Origin: Neolewinella aquimaris
Lineage (GTDB): Bacteria; Bacteroidota; Bacteroidia; Chitinophagales; Saprospiraceae
Reading direction: 5' to 3'
DNA: 64,000 nt
Assembly (NCBI RefSeq): GCF_014197245.1
Contig: NZ_JACIFF010000003.1
Location: 322,077 to 386,076 of the forward strand
The position numbers and the translations under genes were made by a program. Every line of letters begins with the position of its first letter. Positions within the stretch are counted from its first letter, which is position 1. The notes beneath the pieces are model-generated. The model was not told the origin of the DNA. It saw only the letters and a program-made list of their open reading frames with translations, and searched no databases. Shown here piece by piece: positions 55,301 to 63,303 of the stretch.

Positions 55301-58300
55301 GGATACCCCGGTAACCGACTCGTATATGCTGCCACCCTTGCGGGCGGGCAAGCCTTGCCAAGCTGGATCAGCTTCGATACCACAACCGGAGTCTTCCTGA
55401 TCGAGGCCGGTGTAGATCAAGCCCGCCAGAGTGTGCAGGTGACGGTGACCGCCACCGATTACAATAACATAAAGGTCTCCTCGAACTTTACGATCAACGT
55501 CCGGGACACGGACATCAACTGTACGGTCAATGCGAATACCGACGGACAGCCGAAGGTACTGGACTGTACCACGGGAAGTGTCGCCCTAAAGGGCAATGTA
55601 TCGACCGGTGAATACCGCTGGACGGGCCCCAATGGCTATACTTCAACACAACAGAATCCGGTCGTTACGGTGGCCGGCACCTACACGCTGAAAACGACGG
55701 GGGCCAATTGTCCCCTCAGCAGTACCGTAGAAGTTCTGGAGGGACTTACGCCGTCAAACCTTCAGATCGCCGCACCCTATACGACCTTCAGCTGCTCGGT
55801 CAGTTCGATTGAACTCACTGCCGTATCGGACGATGAATCTGCCGCTGTCAAGTGGTTTAACGGCAGCAACCAGCAGATCAGTACTGAAACTTCGATTGTA
55901 GTAACTGCACCGGGTACTTACCGTGCCGTAGCTACCAGTTCCGGAGGGTGCCAGGCATCCGTTTCGGTTACCCTCGATGAAAACTACGAGGCGGCCAGCG
56001 CGGGCAACGACGGTACCATCTCCGTCTGTCGCAACGAAGATTCCTTCAGCCTGTACAGCCGCCTGGCTGCGCTTGGTGGGAATCCCCAGGCGGGAGGAAG
56101 CTGGACTTTCGAAGGTGCAACGGTGTCCGATGCATTCAATCCTGCTACTTTCCCTGCCGGTGCCTACGTCTATACGGCGGGTGGAGCCAACGGCTGTGCC
56201 TCCGACAACGCTACCCTTACGGTAAAACTTACCAACCCGGTAACGTACTACGCCGACATCGACCGGGATGGATTTGGAGATCCCAATCAGGCGGTTCAAT
56301 CGTGTGTTGCGCCTCCCGGCTACGTGACCAATCGGTCCGATAACTGTCCCACGGTGAACTCGACGACGCTCTCCGACGCCGACGGCGACGGTATCGGCGA
56401 CGGTTGTGACCCCGACGACGACAACGACGGTGTTAACGACATCGACGACTGTGAACCCTTCAACTCCCGGGTTGGTGTAGCAACCTTCTACTACGCCGAT
56501 TTCGACGGAGATGGCTTTGGTGATCCCAACAATGGCTTCGCCACCTGTGCCCTGCCGCCCGCCAACTACGTCGCCAACAACACGGACAACTGTCCGGACA
56601 ACGCCAACCCCAACCAGATCGATACGGATGGAGACGGCATCGGTGACGTCTGCGACGGTTCGGCCAGCGGATCCAGTATTTTCTGGCTCGAAGCCGAATG
56701 TGGTGATGTAGGGTCAAACTGGACGAAGATGAGGAGCGACAGCGCGTCCAGCGGATCCTACGTGGTCTACCTGAACGGTACTTCTACCAGCGAGCCCCCC
56801 GCCGATCTTGCTCAGGATCAGGTGAGGTTCACCATCCGAAATGTGCAGGCCGGTACGTATCGTCTCTTCGGTCGTGCCTTCGCGCCTAGTCCGGCTGATG
56901 ACTCGTTCTGGGTCCGGATCAACGGGGGCGAGTGGTTCCGCTGGTGGGAAGGATTCACCCACGGCGTTTGGGGATGGACGGAAGTCGGAAAACTACCCCT
57001 CACCCTTCCCGACGGCACGGTTACGATCGACATCGCCTTCCGCGAGGATGGTGCCCTGCTGGATAAGTTGTACCTGTCCCTGGACGGAAAGGTTCCTACC
57101 TCATTCGGCGAGGATGCAATCAACTGCGCTTCGGTGAACGAAGCACCCATCGCGATCATCAACCTGCAACCCCCTTACGGTTCCGCACCCCTAGCGGTCA
57201 ATCTCGATGCAAGTGAATCACGCGACACGGAAGGAACCATCGTCAGCTACAGCTGGGACTGGGGCACGGGCACTGCTAGTGGACCGAATCCCCGGGTCAC
57301 CTTCCCCGAAGGAACCTACAATATCACGCTAACGGTGACGGACGACGAAGGAACGGAGGGTACTGCCAGTGCCGAACTTCGGGTACTGAATGGACAGGGA
57401 GATACGGACGGCGACGGCATCATCAACGATGAAGACATCTGCCCCCTAATTGCGAATCCTAACCAGGTGTTGCCCACCTTCTACGCTGATTTCGACAACG
57501 ACGGCCTGGGTGATCCGGCCGTATTCGTGGAAAATTGCGAAGCACCGGTCGGATACGTCTCCAACGCGGACGATAACTGTCCTGGGCTATCCTCCAGTGA
57601 CGTTACGGACACGGATGGCGACGGAATCGGCGACCAGTGCGACGACGACGACGACGGTGACGGAGTCCCTGACGATCAGGACTGTAACCCCCTCAACGAA
57701 CGCGTCGGCAGGTTTAACACATACTATGCAGACACGGACGGAGACGGATTTGGTGATCCGGCGGTAAGCATTACCGACTGTGTCGCTCCGGAAGGCTACG
57801 TGCTGAACAATACCGACAATTGCCCGACAGTCGCCAATGTCGATCAGATGGACAGCGACAACGACGGGATCGGCAATGCCTGTGATCCTTCAGTAGTCGG
57901 AAAGCGCATCTTCTGGCTGGAAGCCGAGTGTGCAACCGTAGGTACGGCGTGGATCGAAGGCAGCAGCAGTGAGGCTTCCAATGGGAAGTACGTGGTATTC
58001 CCCAGCGGCAATTCATTTAATGAGCCGCCCGCTGATGTACCCGCTAACCGCATCCGCTTTACCCTGAATAGTGTCCAGCCGGGAACTTACTACGTTTTCG
58101 CCCGCTTACTCGCTCAGGATGGAGGGGACGACTCAGTGTGGTTCCGCGTAAACGACGGAAGCTGGGTCCGCTGGGCTAGCGGCATAAGCCAGGGACCGAG
58201 ATTTGAGTGGAATGAGCTGATAGGTAACCCGCTTCAACTGCCCGATGGTACTTCTACCATTGATTTTGCGTACAGAGAAGACGGCCTCCAACTGGATAAA

Positions 58301-61300
58301 ATCCACGTAAACGTGGATGGAATCAGGCCAACCGGCGTGGGCGAGCAGGCTTCGAACTGTGGCTTCAACCCCAATCAGGCTCCCGTAGCCGTTGCTACCG
58401 CCACACCAAACAGTGGGCTCGGCCCCCTGACCGTAGAACTCGACGGAAGCGAATCATCCGATGCGGATGGCGTGATCGTCAGCTACGACTGGAAGTGGAA
58501 CGGTGGTTCGACAGTGGGAGTGAAACCCACCGTAACCTTCCCCGATGGAACCTACGCCGTTACGCTTACGGTAAAGGACGAAGACGGCGCATCGGATACC
58601 GATGTCGTGAACATCAGTGTTCAGGCTAATCAGACCGACACCGACGGCGACGGCATTCGCGACGTTGAAGACAACTGCCCCACCGTTGCTAACCCCGACC
58701 AAAGTCAGGAAACGTACTACGCCGATCTGGACGGCGACGGCTACGGTGACCCCAACAACACCATAAAGGGATGCGTGGTACCCGCAGATTACGTGACGAA
58801 TAGTCTGGACAACTGTCCCGATCGCACTTCCACCAACCTGACGGACACGGATGGTGACGGACTGGGCGATGCCTGTGATCCAGATGACGACAACGACGGC
58901 GTTCCCGATGGTCAGGATTGTTTCCCCCTTGATAGAACGCAAAGTATCGGTACCACCTACTACGCGGACCTTGATCGGGACGGGTTCGGTGATCCAAACA
59001 ACTCGATCGTCGCCTGTAATCAACCTGCCGGATACGTACTGAATAACGTAGACAACTGCCCCGCTACACCCAACCCCACCCAGGCTGATTCCGACAACGA
59101 CGGAATTGGTGATGCATGTGATTCCTCGATTGCGGGGGTAAACGTATTCTGGCTGGAAGCGGAGTGTGCCCAAGTCGGCAACGCCTGGAGCATCGAGTCC
59201 GACACGACCGCATCCGGTGGCGACTACGTAGTCAGCAGAACGGCTGAATCCAAAAACGCAGCTCCCAGCGATATCCCCGCCAACCGCATACGTTTCGCCC
59301 TCGAGAAGGTACGTGCCGGACGGTACCACATTTTCGGACGGGTACTGGCCGCAACTACCGGAGACGATTCCTACTGGATTCGCATCAACACCGGCAATTG
59401 GATTCAGTGGTCCAACGGAATCGTAGCCGACGGAAAGTTCAACTGGAGCGAGCTGGTGAACAGCCCCTTCAGTTTGCAGGAAGGTTACAACACCATCGAC
59501 ATCGCCTTCCGTGAGAACGGCGGTCAGCTAGATAAGATCCACATTGACTACGATAAGGCCCTACCGGTCGGCAAAGGTGAAACTGGCATAAACTGTGGCG
59601 GATCCACTACGGACAACCGCCGCCCCGTTGCGTCGGCTTTAGCAACCCCCACCAGTGGACCGGCTCCGCTCAACGTGCAGTTAGACGCCAGTGCATCCAC
59701 CGATGCGGATGGAAGTATCGTCAGCTACGCCTGGACGTGGGAGGGTGGCTCCGCTAGCGGTGTCAATCCTGCCATTACGCTGGCCAACCAGGGCATCTAC
59801 AATATCCTCCTAACGGTTACCGACAATCTGGGAGCTACGGCTACAGACCGGGTAACGGTCACCGTGGAGAGGGCCGCGAACATTGCTCCGGTTGCCGTTG
59901 CATCCGCCCGCCCGGCCAGTGGTGCCGCTCCCCTGCGAGTAGATCTGATTGCCAGTGCCTCTAGCGACCAGGACGGTACCATCACCAGCTACGACTGGAG
60001 CTGGGGAAGTGGGTCGGCTACGGGTGTCGTGGTTTCACAGTCGTTTACTACCGGAGTCTATTCCGTTACGCTGACCGTTACGGACAACGAAGGTGCAACC
60101 GACACGGACGTAATTACCGTGCAGGCTTACGAAGAGGGTGCGGATACGGACGGTGACGGCATCGCAGATGCCGACGACAACTGTCCGACCGTAGCAAATC
60201 CGGATCAGGCTATCTCCGTATTCTATGCGGATGCGGACGGAGACGGACTCGGGGATCCCAACAATTCGCTAGAAGCGTGTATCGCCCCAGACGGGTACGT
60301 TGCTAATGCCGATGACAACTGTCCGGACTTCGCATCCACCGATACTACCGACACCGATGGTGACGGACTTGGGGACAACTGCGACGATGATGACGATGGA
60401 GATAATGTTCCGGATGGCGACGACTGCGATCCGCTCGACCGCAACGTAGGTGCATACCAGACCTACTACGCGGATACGGACGAAGATGGCTTCGGTGATC
60501 CCAACGACAGCCTGGTCGTCTGTGAACAGCCGGCCGGCTACGTAACCAACAACACGGACAACTGCCCCGCCGTTGCCAACCCCGACCAGGCCGATAGCGA
60601 CGGCGACGGTCTGGGAGACAGCTGCGACGACAATGTGCTTGGATTCACTGAGTTCACCCTGGAAGCAGAGTGCGCTGTAGTGGGGAGCGATTGGGTAAAC
60701 CGATCGAATACCAATGCATCGGGTGGCCAGTACGTCGTCTACCTAGGACCGGACGCCAAATCGGTTCCGCCCGCCGACATTCCATCTACCCGGATACGGT
60801 TCCTCGTCGAAAGCGCCGAGGCCGGAGCATATTTCATGTACGCCCGTGTATTTGCCGTCAATGGTGGCGACGATTCCTTCTGGGTCCGGGTCAACGACGG
60901 ACAGTGGAAGGAGTGGAATGGATTTTCACAGTACAATGCTTTCGCTTGGAGCAAGGTGACCGGTAACTCCTTTGCCCTTGCGGCGGGAGCGAATACCGTA
61001 GACTTTGCCTTCCGCGAAAATGGCGCCTACCTGGATAAATTGCACCTGAACGTAGAGGACGTAAAGCCTGCCGGATTTGGTGAGGTGGACACGGCCTGCA
61101 CCGGCAGTACGCCCAATCAGCCACCCATAGCGCAGGGGCAGCCCAGCGTAACCAGTGGATTCGCTCCGCTCAGCGTCACGCTCGACGGTTCGGCTTCTAC
61201 GGATAACGATGGCACCATCGTGAGCTATGTCTGGACCTGGAACGGCGGATCTGCAGAGGGCGTCAAGCCTACCGTGGTCTTCGAAACGCCGGAGGTGTAT

Positions 61301-63238
61301 AACATTACTCTGACGGTAACCGACGACCAGGGAGCTACCGATACCGACGAGCTTTCGGTCACAGTGTTAGAATCGACGAACGAGTTGCCGATCGCAGTTG
61401 CGGAAGCAAGTCCCGAAAGCGGGTCTACCCCCCTTACCGTACAGCTTGATGGCAGCAAGTCGTCCGATCCGGACGGCACGATCGTTGCCTACAACTGGAC
61501 GTGGACCGGAGGAGGTAGCAGCACCGGTGTCTCCCCCGAGATCGAGCTTACGACGCCGGGAGTCTACGAAATCGTACTCACCGTCACTGACGATCGGGAT
61601 GCGATTGCCCGGGACACTGTCACGGTAACTGTACTGGAAGCCGGAGGCGAACTACCAATCGCCGTGGCCCGTGCAACCCCCGTTTCTGGCCTGGCACCGC
61701 TGAACGTACAGTTCGACGGTAGCGGTTCCAACGACCCGGATGGAGAGATCGTTTCTTACGATTGGTCATGGACGGGAGGGAGCCTTACTGGCATCGCTCC
61801 CCAACAAACCTTCGGCGTGGGAGTCTACTCCGTCGTGCTCACCGTAACGGACAACAACGGTAATGTTGCGCGTGATTCCGTCACGATCACAGCATTCCAG
61901 GACGAAGCCGATACGGACGGCGATGGCGTCTACGATGTCGACGACAATTGCCCCACGGTCGCTAACCCTGATCAGAAACTACCGGTCTTCTACTCAGATG
62001 CGGATGGCGACGGATACGGAGACCCGAACGTTTCGGTAGAGAGTTGCGAAGCGCCGGAAGGTTACGTGCTCAATGCATTGGACAACTGTCCTGAGTTCAA
62101 CTCCAGCGACCTCACCGACACCGATAGTGACGGCCTGGGTGACGCCTGCGACAACGATGACGACGGCGACGGTGCCGAAGATGAATTCGATTGTGATCCA
62201 CTGGACAGATCGATCTCCTTCAAGCGCGTGTTCTTTGCCGATGCAGACGGGGACGGATTCGGTGACCCCAATGTGTACGTCTTCGAATGTGTACAACCCA
62301 CCGGTTACGTGTCGGACTACACGGACAACTGCCCTGCCGTTGCCAATCCGGACCAAACCGACACCGACAACGACGGTATTGGTGACGCGTGCGAGGAAGC
62401 TCCCGCCAACGATGGAAACTACTGGCTGGAAGCGGAATGCGCGACCCTGAACACCGGATGGGAGACGGCTTACCACTCCACCGTGTCCAACGGTGCCTAC
62501 ATCGGTTACCGGGGCCAAAGTCGCTTTACTCCTCCGAGTACCGCTTCTCCCGCCTCCGAGATCTCCATGTTGGTGGACGTTGAACTGGAGGGACGTTACC
62601 ACCTGTTCTTCCGGATGAACGCCTGGAGGAATTCGAGTAACTCCTTCTGGGTTAAGATCGACGACTCCCCCTGGGTCAACTTCTCGAAGTTCATCGGGGG
62701 TACCGAGCTGCTTACCGAAGGCTTCAAGTGGGTCAAAGTCAACGACAACGGCACGGATGTATCCTTCGACCTGGCCGCCGGCGAGCACACCCTCCGGATT
62801 GCCAGCCGCGAATCGTACAGCCTGCTGGATAAGGTGCTGCTGTCGAAGTTCAAATCCCTGCCTGCCGATATGGGTGGGAAGGGCGTAAACTGCGAGGCCG
62901 ACTTTACCGGAACCCCGCCCGGAAGTGGAAAAGCGGCCGACGCGCTTCCCTACACGCTGGGGGGCGAACAGCTGCCGACCACGGAATACGGTATAGACAT
63001 CTTCCCCAACCCCGCTTCCGCTAACCTAAATTTCCAGTTGGAAAGTGACCATACCGGACGCGTGGACGTAATGATCCTGGACATCAACGGCAGAATGATC
63101 AGCAATCTCCAGTACGACAAGGAGGATACTATCCTACAGGATAGGCTGGACGTCTCCGACTTGCCCATGGGCACTTACACCCTACGAGTCATCGAAGGTG
63201 ACCGTCAACTGGTAAGGAAGTTTGTCAAATTGCGCTAG
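49376..63238 (+). CDS. Giant modular secreted surface protein (4,620 residues): propeller, DUF4114-like, TSP3, carbohydrate-binding-like and PKD domains, T9SS sorting tail
   Basis: A signal peptide ends near LLA at residue 26. Then come: an SbsA-type Ig-like domain (45-155), a glucose/sorbosone-dehydrogenase-like beta-propeller (165-620), and ASH modules (624-732, 926-1045, 1606-1744) alternating with three DUF4114-like domains (about 739-924, 1051-1229, 1746-1946). A BACON-like (1232-1330) and a malectin-like domain (1331-1508), a cadherin-like domain (1947-2045) and Ig-like domains (2045-2287) complete the N-terminal half. From 2288 five super-repeats follow: two rows of thrombospondin-3-type DxDxDGxGD loops, a WLEAEC domain of about 155 residues, and PKD domains numbering 1, 1, 2, 3, 0. 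Residues about 4538-4620 form a type-A T9SS sorting domain (IFPNPAS, LPMGTYTLRV). It would be exported across the outer membrane and bind calcium and probably glycans. Domain boundaries are approximate. Confidence 0.9.
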   Translation: MKDTLQLLAKSRFLLVCLFCATGLLAENEVSASKLEVHARVQEAPRVIASTPANGASGVSLTTSISANELYLPNGQNGIFGVDNNTVNNRTVKLFNAATGVEIPSTANGTGGGDAINLTPSIPLEANTSYRFVIDGVKDLTGAVFEVYTAVFTTAADNGGSASALDNVSFRQAGNVATGEFYTSLTIGPDRKLYGLRISGTIDRWNIELDGTLTGKQSISVIENKYGERAAIGLVFAPDATSGNLVAYVSHSTGVLTNGPSWDGKISRLSGPDLEVENLIVTNLPRSRRDHLVNGLSFRPGETNVIYFNVGSNTAGGAPDKSWGFREERLLSGATLRLDLDKLPSSKWPLNAKTTMDQAAINAVDVNSPTLGSGTGTYEENGEQFPDDGTYNPYYVDAPLTLYATGIRNAYDLAWHSNGQLYIPTNGTAGGSNTPASVNGTRRPNGEIYNHADPSGKYPVIPATFNNNTQRDFLFRVDPTKSLGFYGHANPLRGEFVLNRGPVDVSGYPNSVSPDPNYRGIAFNFEYNKSPNGVIEYRSSAEGGNLQGALLVCRYSGGSDIIALIPNGPNGDILTSKIGIPGLTGFQDPLDITEDQVTGNLYVSDFGRQSIVLVKPSENSSPEPAIQLNPISVITDDVADGIPGEDITVFITNTGNAALLRPTVTISGDDGDQFEANLSTLPTSLDPNRSASFLINFNPTTIGSKIATLKVSGENTSVSAEIELRGLGKKGNGGGNEPSLQQIFDTYGLAIQVGDRDPATNTIDLPAGKTYNDILGDELRIQYFKRAVDAPVTMEVLSVYGPEANNPILGFGWYESGISTSAAELFTVENKISGNGQTLAPEINGVSSFNPGAKVFGFYSRWPFFNNRYIYSEDAQNSFDQAIPHHVRVYEVPNVDNTYIIAFEEHTSGFDYQDVVVLVRNVEPAQLVLAPVITANPAELLFEASERAPAPQEDTKTVTITNSGNAPLEITGVRIGNGPFANNFSFTGPSTVVLAPASSQNYVVTYKPLRTLDNLGYQEGSLVFTTNAGNGTFTLGLHGLKTVGYEGSLEPPLQDVVNTLGVKIDVGWTTLKSSTDPALVGQEINEPLFEAAGPGPVGMVAVARYSPAELLPFGWYTRIENNITRNQLGVMADGLSEAQTLYPSLESGTTSFTPGRGAFGVYVYSNSFGRYSYTEDGINTGTVAHRARIYPARDRQGAIVPNSYLVAFEDAENGDYQDYVFLLTNAKPYVAPDPALSFEPATISIGAIEGKMSGQYTTELIANTNIADDAVTLTADQPWIVLPSSFTYGEQIDVAVDATKLDVGVYTGTVTATAAGFESGILTITATVNGQVKDGTIQINFQDNSFNPPAGYLADVGAAYGARGNGMFYGWINPETKQPLDNTAAARGDERGITNSSSDEDKLLRSFNHLDMFGQNNPHDWEIALPNGLYKIELAAGDLVSTNSRHTIRVEGETVINDFVPSADSKFQVGVDTVRVSDGKMTLDDVGAPANGNTKIIYLDIVPVDSSAFAPEIAVSIRGNKNQAGEYYGQVSVTLAATDKSGSGGLEDIYYTLNGEGPTLYEGPFNVTIANGVPAQSNLLTVTVKDKFGNQGKSVRSFTLIPQTGAVLRLQNLTVLRNTDRGLPADDFYSFNKIERPINFQGDTTITRLENTVRIHNDGINPLVITKLTTTNQNNFIVLGDLVPRNGLVIEPGQFVDAVIRFVHEGAPYRQLITEQLVIESNADNGVDISATLRGAWMDTPEGSSEITAQQIFDVFGFKTQFGKDSNGQPNIRPSSDIPTAEQVNSGKEGDLILTEFFVQADPNQDVRVVQLAAFHSRSSNISSLRDPNNNVPASMQFDHGTSWFQAVLPWLQNTFPTVAGDRAPVIDVPFSITVNGYSSRGGNIKGDFADKIVGVRFYKAVDRDGRVIPNEYIVLQDNIGNGCGPGQGNCDWQDNVLYMINVRPQQLPTAAAIANVTVDVLQERSYDVSPSFNKGYPGNRLVYAATLAGGQALPSWISFDTTTGVFLIEAGVDQARQSVQVTVTATDYNNIKVSSNFTINVRDTDINCTVNANTDGQPKVLDCTTGSVALKGNVSTGEYRWTGPNGYTSTQQNPVVTVAGTYTLKTTGANCPLSSTVEVLEGLTPSNLQIAAPYTTFSCSVSSIELTAVSDDESAAVKWFNGSNQQISTETSIVVTAPGTYRAVATSSGGCQASVSVTLDENYEAASAGNDGTISVCRNEDSFSLYSRLAALGGNPQAGGSWTFEGATVSDAFNPATFPAGAYVYTAGGANGCASDNATLTVKLTNPVTYYADIDRDGFGDPNQAVQSCVAPPGYVTNRSDNCPTVNSTTLSDADGDGIGDGCDPDDDNDGVNDIDDCEPFNSRVGVATFYYADFDGDGFGDPNNGFATCALPPANYVANNTDNCPDNANPNQIDTDGDGIGDVCDGSASGSSIFWLEAECGDVGSNWTKMRSDSASSGSYVVYLNGTSTSEPPADLAQDQVRFTIRNVQAGTYRLFGRAFAPSPADDSFWVRINGGEWFRWWEGFTHGVWGWTEVGKLPLTLPDGTVTIDIAFREDGALLDKLYLSLDGKVPTSFGEDAINCASVNEAPIAIINLQPPYGSAPLAVNLDASESRDTEGTIVSYSWDWGTGTASGPNPRVTFPEGTYNITLTVTDDEGTEGTASAELRVLNGQGDTDGDGIINDEDICPLIANPNQVLPTFYADFDNDGLGDPAVFVENCEAPVGYVSNADDNCPGLSSSDVTDTDGDGIGDQCDDDDDGDGVPDDQDCNPLNERVGRFNTYYADTDGDGFGDPAVSITDCVAPEGYVLNNTDNCPTVANVDQMDSDNDGIGNACDPSVVGKRIFWLEAECATVGTAWIEGSSSEASNGKYVVFPSGNSFNEPPADVPANRIRFTLNSVQPGTYYVFARLLAQDGGDDSVWFRVNDGSWVRWASGISQGPRFEWNELIGNPLQLPDGTSTIDFAYREDGLQLDKIHVNVDGIRPTGVGEQASNCGFNPNQAPVAVATATPNSGLGPLTVELDGSESSDADGVIVSYDWKWNGGSTVGVKPTVTFPDGTYAVTLTVKDEDGASDTDVVNISVQANQTDTDGDGIRDVEDNCPTVANPDQSQETYYADLDGDGYGDPNNTIKGCVVPADYVTNSLDNCPDRTSTNLTDTDGDGLGDACDPDDDNDGVPDGQDCFPLDRTQSIGTTYYADLDRDGFGDPNNSIVACNQPAGYVLNNVDNCPATPNPTQADSDNDGIGDACDSSIAGVNVFWLEAECAQVGNAWSIESDTTASGGDYVVSRTAESKNAAPSDIPANRIRFALEKVRAGRYHIFGRVLAATTGDDSYWIRINTGNWIQWSNGIVADGKFNWSELVNSPFSLQEGYNTIDIAFRENGGQLDKIHIDYDKALPVGKGETGINCGGSTTDNRRPVASALATPTSGPAPLNVQLDASASTDADGSIVSYAWTWEGGSASGVNPAITLANQGIYNILLTVTDNLGATATDRVTVTVERAANIAPVAVASARPASGAAPLRVDLIASASSDQDGTITSYDWSWGSGSATGVVVSQSFTTGVYSVTLTVTDNEGATDTDVITVQAYEEGADTDGDGIADADDNCPTVANPDQAISVFYADADGDGLGDPNNSLEACIAPDGYVANADDNCPDFASTDTTDTDGDGLGDNCDDDDDGDNVPDGDDCDPLDRNVGAYQTYYADTDEDGFGDPNDSLVVCEQPAGYVTNNTDNCPAVANPDQADSDGDGLGDSCDDNVLGFTEFTLEAECAVVGSDWVNRSNTNASGGQYVVYLGPDAKSVPPADIPSTRIRFLVESAEAGAYFMYARVFAVNGGDDSFWVRVNDGQWKEWNGFSQYNAFAWSKVTGNSFALAAGANTVDFAFRENGAYLDKLHLNVEDVKPAGFGEVDTACTGSTPNQPPIAQGQPSVTSGFAPLSVTLDGSASTDNDGTIVSYVWTWNGGSAEGVKPTVVFETPEVYNITLTVTDDQGATDTDELSVTVLESTNELPIAVAEASPESGSTPLTVQLDGSKSSDPDGTIVAYNWTWTGGGSSTGVSPEIELTTPGVYEIVLTVTDDRDAIARDTVTVTVLEAGGELPIAVARATPVSGLAPLNVQFDGSGSNDPDGEIVSYDWSWTGGSLTGIAPQQTFGVGVYSVVLTVTDNNGNVARDSVTITAFQDEADTDGDGVYDVDDNCPTVANPDQKLPVFYSDADGDGYGDPNVSVESCEAPEGYVLNALDNCPEFNSSDLTDTDSDGLGDACDNDDDGDGAEDEFDCDPLDRSISFKRVFFADADGDGFGDPNVYVFECVQPTGYVSDYTDNCPAVANPDQTDTDNDGIGDACEEAPANDGNYWLEAECATLNTGWETAYHSTVSNGAYIGYRGQSRFTPPSTASPASEISMLVDVELEGRYHLFFRMNAWRNSSNSFWVKIDDSPWVNFSKFIGGTELLTEGFKWVKVNDNGTDVSFDLAAGEHTLRIASRESYSLLDKVLLSKFKSLPADMGGKGVNCEADFTGTPPGSGKAADALPYTLGGEQLPTTEYGIDIFPNPASANLNFQLESDHTGRVDVMILDINGRMISNLQYDKEDTILQDRLDVSDLPMGTYTLRVIEGDRQLVRKFVKLR

Positions 63239-63262
63239 CAACGGCGACACGCCCCGTACGCT

Positions 63263-63296
63263 AACGGCCCGTAACGAGATCTCGTTACGGGCCGTT
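63263..63296 (+). terminator. Strong rho-independent terminator after the giant gene
   Basis: A perfect 34-base palindrome (AACGGCCCGTAACGAGA and its complement) starts 25 bases after the stop codon. It runs into nine T on the plus strand. The same hairpin lacks a T-run for the convergent recG. Confidence 0.9.
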
Positions 63297-63303
63297 TTTT
63301 TTG

